Of a stretch of 64,000 nt of DNA, positions 58,779 through 64,000 are shown piece by piece (within the stretch, counting starts at the first letter, position 1; every line of letters starts with the position of its first letter). The DNA lies in contig NZ_JNZP01000010.1 of assembly GCF_000725545.1 (NCBI RefSeq), positions 1 to 64,000 on the forward strand, in the 5' to 3' direction. The notes beneath the pieces were generated by a model. It saw only the letters and a program-made list of their open reading frames with translations, was not told the DNA's origin and did no database searches. The stretch is from Streptomyces exfoliatus. GTDB taxonomy: Bacteria > Actinomycetota > Actinomycetes > Streptomycetales > Streptomycetaceae. The position numbers and the translations under genes are program-made.

Positions 58779-60326
58779 TCAGGCGAGCGGGCCGGTGACC
58801 GGCTCCACGGCGGCGACCAGCTTCCCTTCCCGTACGAAGGTGTCGGCGGCGGCCAGGTCGGGGGCGAGGAACCGGTCGGGACCGGGGCCCTCGACGCCGG
58901 CGGCGCGCAGCGCGTCGATGGCGGCCTGCGAGGCGGGGGCCGGGGTGAGGCCCTCGCGGAGTTCGACACCGCGGGTGGCGGCGTACAGCTCGACCGCGAT
59001 GATCCGGTTGAGGTTGCCGATCGCGGTGCGCAGCTTGCGCGCCGCGGACCAGCCCATGGAGACGTGGTCCTCCTGCATCGCGGAGGACGGGATGGAGTCG
59101 GCGGAGGCCGGGACGGCGAGCCGCTTCATCTCGCTGACCAGGGCGGCCTGCGTGTACTGGGCGATCATGAGGCCCGAGTCGACGCCGGCGTCCTCGGCGA
59201 GGAAGGGCGGCAGGCCGTGCGAGCGGTTCTTGTCGAGGAGCCGGTCGGTGCGGCGCTCGGCGATGGAGCCGAGGTCGGCGGCGGCGATGGCGAGGAAGTC
59301 GAGGACGTACGCGACGGGGGCGCCGTGGAAGTTGCCGTTGGAGCGGACCTGGCCGTCGGCGAGGACGACCGGGTTGTCGACGGCGGCGGCGAGCTCGCGC
59401 TCGGCGACGAGGCGGGCGTGCGCCATGGTGTCGCGGCCGGCGCCGGCGACCTGCGGGGCGCAGCGCACCGAGTAGGCGTCCTGGACGCGGGGGGCCTCGC
59501 CGGCCTGGGCGTGGCCGGTGAGGCCGGAGCCCTTGAGCACGGCCAGCATGTTGGCGGCGGAGGCGGCCTGCCCGGGGTGCGGGCGGATGGCGTGCAGCTC
59601 GGGTTCGAGGACCTTCTCGGTGCCGAGGAGGGCTTCGAGGGAGAGCGCGGCGGTGATGTCGGCCGACTTGTAGAGGGTGTCGAGGTCGGCGAGCGCCATG
59701 ATCAGCATGCCGAGCATGCCGTCGGTGCCGTTGAGGAGGGCGAGGCCCTCCTTCTCCTTGAGCTCGACGGGCGCGATGCCGTGGGCGGCGAGCAGCTCGC
59801 CGGCGGGCTTCAGGACGCCGTCGGGGCCCTCGGCGTCGCCCTCGCCCATGAGGGCGAGCGCGCAGTGGGAGAGCGGGGCGAGGTCGCCGGAGCAGCCGAG
59901 GGAGCCGTACTCGTGCACGACCGGGGTGATGCCGGCGTTGAGGACGTCGGCCATGGTCTGCGCGACCTCGGGGCGGACGCCGGTGTGGCCGGAGGCGACG
60001 GTCTTGAGCCGCAGGAACATCAGGGCGCGCACGACCTCGCGCTCGACGCGCGGGCCCATACCGGCGGCGTGCGAGCGCACGATGTTGCGCTGGAGCTGGG
60101 CGCGGAGTTCGTGGCTGATGTGCCGGGTGGCGAGCGCGCCGAAGCCGGTGGAGACCCCGTAGACGGGCTCGGGCTTGGCGGCGAGCGCGTCGATGACGTT
60201 CCGGGCGGCGGCGAGCGCCTGGACGGCCTCGTTCGACAGCTCGACGCGGGCACCGTGGCGGGCGACGTCGATGACGTCCTGCGGGGTCGTGCCGGACGTG
60301 CCGAGGACGACTGTCTGCATATCCAT
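58779..60326 (-). CDS. hutH: Histidine ammonia-lyase
   Basis: This 515-residue enzyme removes ammonia from histidine to give urocanate, the first step of histidine use. Family features are YGVSTGFGALATRHI and YGSLGCSGDLAPLSH, the latter holding the Ser-Gly of the self-formed MIO cofactor, with Cys in place of the usual Ala before Ser. Others are SVRCAPQVAGAGRDTMAHA and NGNFHGAPVAYVLDFLAIAAADLGSIAERRTDRLL. ATG 60326 (MDMQTVVLGTSGTT) matches the start of Streptomyces homologues. A palindrome at 60358-60370 may serve its control. Confidence 0.94.
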   Translation of the reverse strand: MDMQTVVLGTSGTTPQDVIDVARHGARVELSNEAVQALAAARNVIDALAAKPEPVYGVSTGFGALATRHISHELRAQLQRNIVRSHAAGMGPRVEREVVRALMFLRLKTVASGHTGVRPEVAQTMADVLNAGITPVVHEYGSLGCSGDLAPLSHCALALMGEGDAEGPDGVLKPAGELLAAHGIAPVELKEKEGLALLNGTDGMLGMLIMALADLDTLYKSADITAALSLEALLGTEKVLEPELHAIRPHPGQAASAANMLAVLKGSGLTGHAQAGEAPRVQDAYSVRCAPQVAGAGRDTMAHARLVAERELAAAVDNPVVLADGQVRSNGNFHGAPVAYVLDFLAIAAADLGSIAERRTDRLLDKNRSHGLPPFLAEDAGVDSGLMIAQYTQAALVSEMKRLAVPASADSIPSSAMQEDHVSMGWSAARKLRTAIGNLNRIIAVELYAATRGVELREGLTPAPASQAAIDALRAAGVEGPGPDRFLAPDLAAADTFVREGKLVAAVEPVTGPLA

Positions 60327-60675
60327 ATTCAGCAGCGTACGGACTGAAGACCGACCTGTCACTAGGTGACTTTGTCACTGCCCAGCCAGGGGGCGGCCCC
60401 TTACCTGCCCGATGATCGGTTACGCGTCCCCAGTCTGCCGCCCCGGAGCGCGACGATCGGCGTGGCGGCGCGCGCGGAAGCCCTCCTGATGCGCCGAAGT
60501 CGAAGGGGGCGGCCCGGCCCCGGCTCAGCGGCCCGGGGAGGCGAAGCAGCCGGCCTTCGGCCCCGCCGATCACTCCCGGTGGAGCGAAACGGGTGGACAA
60601 CTCCCCAGCAGTAGGCCGTTTTTGAGATGTGCAGTAGCGGTCCACCCGGTCCGCCGAATGCTTATCCTTGCGATC
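60327..60675. other. Intergenic region between hutH and DUF1707 gene
   Basis: About 350 bp between divergent genes. I see no gene. It contains a 13-bp palindrome at 60358-60370 close to hutH, the AT-rich motif TTTTTGAGATGTGCAGTAGC near 60617, and otherwise GC-rich DNA. Promoters for both genes should lie here. Confidence 0.55.
60358..60370. promoter_or_regulatory. Palindrome upstream of hutH, candidate operator
   Basis: GTCAC-TAG-GTGAC is a perfect 5-3-5 inverted repeat 32 bp before the hutH start codon. A third GTCAC half-site follows at 60374-60378. The position suits a repressor site for hutH. Confidence 0.45.
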
Positions 60676-61293
60676 ATGACTGACCAGTCTCCGGAACCCT
60701 CTGCGTGCCCTGCCCCCTCAGGAGAGCTCCGCGCCTCCCACGATGACCGTGAAGCAGTCGTGGAGCAGCTGCGTGATGCGGCAGCCGAGGGACGAATCGA
60801 TCTCGATGAGCTGGATGCACGCCTGGAGCAGGCGCTGACGTCGAGGACTCAGGCCGAGTTGGCCGTCCTGACCGCCGACCTGCCGAGGCCGAATCCCGCT
60901 GGGAGTCAGTTGCCGCTGGTGCTCAAGGGCGGCATGTATGGCGCGTCTCGAGGTCCCGGGCGCTGGGAGGTTCCCGGGCACGTGATCGCTCACGGAGGCG
61001 TGGGGGGCGTGAAGATCGACTTCACCCGCGTTGAGTGCCGCCTCAAGGAGGTCGCGGTGGAGGCGTACGGGGAGACATCTGGTGTCACGATCGTCATCCC
61101 CGACGGCTGGACCGCGGAGACCAGCGGTATGGATCCCGGCGTCGGCGGCCTGACGGACAAGACCACTCCCGACCGACTCCCGGGAACTCCGCTGATCCGG
61201 CTCACCGGGTCCGGCGGCGCGGGAGGAGTGGTCATCCGCCATCCCAGCCGCCGAGAACTGCGCAAGCTGCGCAGCAACCCGACGCCGAGCTAG
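60676..61293 (+). CDS. DUF1707 domain protein
   Basis: This 205-residue cytosolic protein begins with a DUF1707 domain (about 16-68), ELRASHDDREAVVEQLRDAAAEGRIDLDELDARLEQALTSRTQAELAVLTADLP, with the conserved R(I/V)S..DRE and E(R)I..A pattern. The remainder (LVLKGGMYGASRGPGRWEVPGHVIAHGGVGGVKIDFTRVECRLKEVAVEAYGETSGVTIVIPDGW) resembles the cell-wall-active-antibiotic-response (DUF2154-like) beta-strand domain. That combination is common in actinobacteria. Function unknown; a role in envelope stress is an inference from the second domain. Confidence 0.82.
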   Translation: MTDQSPEPSACPAPSGELRASHDDREAVVEQLRDAAAEGRIDLDELDARLEQALTSRTQAELAVLTADLPRPNPAGSQLPLVLKGGMYGASRGPGRWEVPGHVIAHGGVGGVKIDFTRVECRLKEVAVEAYGETSGVTIVIPDGWTAETSGMDPGVGGLTDKTTPDRLPGTPLIRLTGSGGAGGVVIRHPSRRELRKLRSNPTPS

Positions 61294-61583
61294 GAATCGC
61301 CGGCGACGCGGAGACGAACGGGCCCGGCCCGGCGACGGTCACGAGTCGCTGGGCGCGACCGGCAAGGGGCGGGTCCTTGGGGTGGCCGCGTCTGGTGGGC
61401 CTCGGGTGAGTTCGCGGTCAGGCCGTTCCCCGGCCCCTTGGGCACGGGCTTCACTCACACGAGCCCTCTTCACTCAACGTGCCCACCCCGACACGCCTCG
61501 TGCTGTACGTTCACGCAAAACGGCCCCCGCCGACGGTTGCACCCGTCTGCGAGGGCCTGAACCACCAGTGGAAGCAGCCACCT
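61294..61583. other. Intergenic region with long hairpin
   Basis: About 290 bp before the winged-helix-like gene. No gene is evident in the first 180 bp. The last 60 bp hold a two-part hairpin at 61522-61557. An in-frame GTG at 61479 would extend the next gene through it, which I consider less likely. Confidence 0.45.
61522..61557 (+). promoter_or_regulatory. Leader hairpin upstream of the winged-helix gene
   Basis: GGCCCCCGC (61522-61530) pairs with GCGAGGGCC (61549-61557) and an inner GACGG/CCGTC stem closes a 6-nt loop. It ends 26 bp before the chosen GTG start, so it would be in the mRNA leader. It could be an attenuator or a terminator of upstream transcription. Confidence 0.5.
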
Positions 61584-62453
61584 GTGATCTACCGGCACTT
61601 TAACGCGCCCTCGCGCGCCTTCACCCAGTTCTCGCACGAGCTCATCCGGCATCCTCGGCTCAGTTCCGACGCCGTCCGGCTCCTCACCTGGCAGCTCTCC
61701 CTCCCCCAGAGTGCGCGCGAGTCCCTCTCCACCTCCGCCCAACGTGCCCGGATCGGGGGACACGCCTTCACCCGCGCCAAGCGCCAACTGAAGGAAGAAG
61801 GGTTCGTGCACGAGCGGCGGGTCCAGGTCGCCCGGGGGCGCTGGGCCACCCAACAGCTCGTGTCCAACACCCCGCTGACGGCCGATCAGGCCGTCAAGCT
61901 TCTCTCCCGGACACCCGCCCCCACCTGCACCGACCCCGTAACCCCGCAGGTCCCACCGAGTACCCCCACACCGGCCGCCGGTCAGCCAACCACCCCGCCC
62001 ACCGACGGTCATCCAGACAAACAGCCTGGGGAAGACACCTCCAACCTTCCGGCCCGGACGGCCGAGCCCGCCGACTCGGCGCCACCGCCTCCGCCTTCGC
62101 CTCCCTCGGAAGACGCCCGCGCCCTCATCGGCGCCCTCCCCCTGCTCTCCCCCGCCCTTCGCCACATCCCGCCCGGCATGCGTGACGAACTCGCCCACCT
62201 CGCCGCCCGATGGCTCGACGCCGGCCACACCTCCACCGACGTCCACGAGCACATCCTGCGCGGCCTTCCCGGCGCCGGGACGCCCGTCCACCGGCCCGGC
62301 GGCCTCGTCCGGTACCTCCTGCGCCGGCCGCTCGCCGACGAGACCCTGTGCCCCGAATGCGCCATGAATTCCTCCGGGGAAATCGCCGGGCGAAATCCAC
62401 AAACGGAATCCGCCGGAACGGCGTCAGGGCCGCCATATCGACTCAACTGCTAA
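61584..62453 (+). CDS. Winged-helix-like DNA-binding protein (hypothetical)
   Basis: This 289-residue protein starts at GTG 61584 (VIYRHFNAPSRAFTQFSHELIRHPRLSSDAVRLLTWQLSLPQSARESLSTSAQRARIGGHAFTRAKRQLKEEGFVHERRVQVARGRWATQQLVS). That block of about 100 residues looks like a helix-turn-helix/winged-helix module of the type found in replication-initiator-like and mobile-element regulators. The middle is Pro/Thr-rich and disordered. A helical C-terminal domain follows (about 200-285), with DELAHLAARWLDAGHTSTDVHEHILRGLP and a CPEC motif near the end. It overlaps the convergent lipoprotein gene by 4 bp. Function is not known. Confidence 0.7.
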   Translation: MIYRHFNAPSRAFTQFSHELIRHPRLSSDAVRLLTWQLSLPQSARESLSTSAQRARIGGHAFTRAKRQLKEEGFVHERRVQVARGRWATQQLVSNTPLTADQAVKLLSRTPAPTCTDPVTPQVPPSTPTPAAGQPTTPPTDGHPDKQPGEDTSNLPARTAEPADSAPPPPPSPPSEDARALIGALPLLSPALRHIPPGMRDELAHLAARWLDAGHTSTDVHEHILRGLPGAGTPVHRPGGLVRYLLRRPLADETLCPECAMNSSGEIAGRNPQTESAGTASGPPYRLNC

Positions 62454-63145
62454 ATTCCGACATTTGCGGGCGAGAACTTACCGGTTGCAGGCGCCACGCA
62501 CGTATCCACGACGGTCTTTTCGCCGGCCGCCGAGCCCTTGACGCAGAGCCGCCCTCCCCTCTCCCTCAGATCGAGGAAGAAACCGGTGGTCACGCCCGTC
62601 GACCGGAGGCCGTGGATGCGCTCGTCGATGTAGCCGAGGCCGTTCAGAACCTTCCTGACCTGGCCGGGAGCGGGGTCCTTCAGCTTGAGCAGCGCCTGGG
62701 TGAGGCGCTCCTCGTGCAGGCCGCTCGCGCACAGGTCGCGCGCGCTCAGCTCCACCTCCGGACCGGCTGTCGGCGCGGTCGGCTCGATCGGGTCGGCCGG
62801 CGGCGTCTCCCCCGGCGCGATCGGGAGTTCGTCCGCGCTACTCCCAGGACTACTAGGCCGGTTGGCGGGCGCATGACCGGAAGGGCACGGTCCGGCGACC
62901 GCGTCCAGCATCACGGCGAACGCCGCGCTCCGCGCGCTGTCGACCGCGGCGCTCGCACTACCAGCCATGTCGTTCGAGGCGCGCCCACCGCCCGTCTCGC
63001 CGGCCGGACCGCCACCGCAGGCCGTGAGCGTCACGGCGGCGAGGACCGCCGCCGCGAGGGCGAGTCGCGGGCGGCCCCGCGTGCGTGCCGCCGGTCGTTC
63101 GGCCGGTCGCACGGACGGGCTGTTCGAGGCGTGGGGGCGCGTCAT
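62450..63145 (-). CDS. Hypothetical lipoprotein
   Basis: This roughly 231-residue lipoprotein has a basic N-terminus, then LALAAAVLAAVTLTACGGG (lipobox with Cys at about residue 43). A Pro/Glu-rich linker and a small C-terminal domain follow, with two or three Cys (ARDLCASGLHEERLTQALLKLKDPAPGQVRKVLNGLGYIDERIHGLRSTG...GRLCVKGSA...VVDTCVAP). I do not recognise the domain. ATG 63145 is used; GTG 63151 would add two residues. It is convergent with the winged-helix-like gene. Confidence 0.7.
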   Translation of the reverse strand: MTRPHASNSPSVRPAERPAARTRGRPRLALAAAVLAAVTLTACGGGPAGETGGGRASNDMAGSASAAVDSARSAAFAVMLDAVAGPCPSGHAPANRPSSPGSSADELPIAPGETPPADPIEPTAPTAGPEVELSARDLCASGLHEERLTQALLKLKDPAPGQVRKVLNGLGYIDERIHGLRSTGVTTGFFLDLRERGGRLCVKGSAAGEKTVVDTCVAPATGKFSPANVGI

Positions 63146-63353
63146 CCGCACAGTCTCGACCCCGATAGCTCACTCCGCATGAGTACCCCTACTCATTGCC
63201 ATTTCGGCCACTGGCCGGAATTGAATGTAAATCACTTTCGCTAATTGAGCGAATTGTATTCAGCTCCTCTCAGGCTCTTGTGAACGCATCCTTCGGCGCC
63301 CTAAGGTCCGCAGCGATCGGCAAACGATCAACTCGATGCATGAGGGGGAATTC
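63146..63353. other. AT-richer intergenic region
   Basis: The stretch 63190-63275 is clearly AT-richer than the rest of the window (for example TTGAATGTAAATCACTTTCG and GCTAATTGAGCGAATTG). It separates the lipoprotein gene from the RHS-like gene and probably carries both promoters. It may mark a transferred segment boundary. Confidence 0.5.
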
Positions 63354-64000
63354 GTGCGCAGAACCGCTCTACCCGTCATCGCCGCGCTGTCCATGGCGCT
63401 GCTGCTCCCGCAGAACGCCACCGGCATCACGCCCGCCGCACCGCAGGCCGCCGGAGCCGAGATCGTCGACCCGCCGGCCGCCACCGGCGACTTCCAGGAA
63501 GTCGGCCCGGGTGTGTACTCGACCGACAGCAAGACCTTCGAGATAGCCGAGAACGACGCCGGCGTCGGCGCCATCGGCCGCAGACACAGCGTCACCGCGC
63601 AGGCGGACGGCGTCGCCAGACCCCAGTCGGCCCCCGCGAGCCGCCCCGACATGGGCGTCTTCGGTCCCGGCTGGGAGGCGGAGTTCCTCGGCGGCGAGCT
63701 CAACCAGAAGCTGGAGCAGCAGGGCGACGCCATCGTCGTCACCGACCTCAACGTCGGCGAGTCCGTGCGCTACCTGCTCAAGAGCAGCCTCGACTTCCCC
63801 GACGGCGGCGGGGTGAAGAAGTACGAGACCGCCGAGGGCGACAAGATCACCGACACCACCCGGTGGGACTCCGCCACCGGAACCCTGGTCTCCACCATGG
63901 TCGAGACCCTCAACGTGAACCTCTCGGTGGCGGACGAGGGGCAGCCCGACGGCGGCACCGAGGTCGGCGACGAGCCCGTGGCCGCCGCGAGCCTCCTGCC
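63354..64000 (+). CDS. RHS/YD-repeat secreted protein, N-terminal part (runs off window)
   Basis: The reading frame opens at GTG 63354 behind GAGGGGG and continues without a stop to the window end (about 215 residues). It has a signal peptide (LPVIAALSMALLLPQNATG), a Pro/Ala-rich linker, and a domain with VGAIGRRHSVTAQADGVARPQ and MGVFGPGWEAEFLGGELNQ. The GPGWxAEFxGG block is typical of the start of the RHS/YD-repeat region in actinobacterial wall-associated or polymorphic-toxin proteins. The repeats and any C-terminal toxin domain would lie beyond 64000. The identification rests on that short motif and the layout. Confidence 0.65.
   Translation, partial: MRRTALPVIAALSMALLLPQNATGITPAAPQAAGAEIVDPPAATGDFQEVGPGVYSTDSKTFEIAENDAGVGAIGRRHSVTAQADGVARPQSAPASRPDMGVFGPGWEAEFLGGELNQKLEQQGDAIVVTDLNVGESVRYLLKSSLDFPDGGGVKKYETAEGDKITDTTRWDSATGTLVSTMVETLNVNLSVADEGQPDGGTEVGDEPVAAASLL

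Overview
The window is high-GC actinobacterial DNA, almost certainly from a Streptomyces chromosome. Coding density is high, GTG and TTG starts and 4-bp GTGA/ATGA overlaps are common, and the marker genes fit: chaplins, divergent rodlins, the melC1/melC2 tyrosinase pair, mycothiol amidase Mca, GreA, GTP-type PEPCK and PASTA-less Ser/Thr kinases with beta-propeller sensors. I saw no tRNA, rRNA, intact transposon, phage module or CRISPR array.

Layout. (1) 1-10.8 kb is mostly housekeeping: an AlaA-like aminotransferase, a polyglutamate-hydrolase-like protein, pckG and a haemolysin III/TrhA protein. Set within it is an unusual four-gene operon (2.47-6.99 kb): a membrane-anchored periplasmic-binding-like protein, a TelA-family protein, a binding-protein/von Willebrand A fusion and a small two-helix membrane protein. 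(2) 10.8-36.3 kb is a cell-surface and development island. It runs from a GH26-like secreted protein, a VKOR protein and the melanin operon through a chaplin, a degenerate chaplin with an LPDTG tail, Pro-rich secreted proteins and a second chaplin. Next comes a complete Wzx/Wzy-style exopolysaccharide operon (19.3-29.6 kb: secreted protein, GT4, polyprenyl sugar phosphotransferase, Wzy-like polymerase, MurJ-like flippase, deacetylase, GT4, Wzz-like protein, FemAB/GNAT-like acyltransferase). It ends with a second GH26-like protein carrying a long Glu-Pro-Lys-Pro tail, a decayed chimeric pseudogene, a third chaplin, three rodlins and an LCP-family protein. (3) 36.3-63.4 kb is core metabolism and regulation: a DUF255 thioredoxin-like protein, mca, DUF4307, greA, two tandem kinases, a DrrAB-type ABC exporter, ilvA, a MarR regulator, a sigma-region-4-like protein, cystathionine gamma-synthase, msrA, an alcohol dehydrogenase with a divergent XRE regulator, an L,D-transpeptidase, hutH and a DUF1707 protein. 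(4) The right end (61.5-64 kb) looks more accessory: a winged-helix-like protein, a lipoprotein, an AT-richer intergenic stretch and the N-terminus of an RHS/YD-type secreted protein that runs off the window.

How it works together. The middle island seems to encode the hydrophobic coat of aerial hyphae (chaplins, rodlins), a surface polysaccharide and its attachment/remodelling enzymes (LCP, GH26-like, deacetylase), and pigment. The two GH26-like paralogues and the chaplin/rodlin genes bracket the polysaccharide operon, which suggests that polysaccharide belongs to the same extracellular matrix. Most convergent gene pairs are separated by clear GC-rich hairpins, listed individually as terminators.
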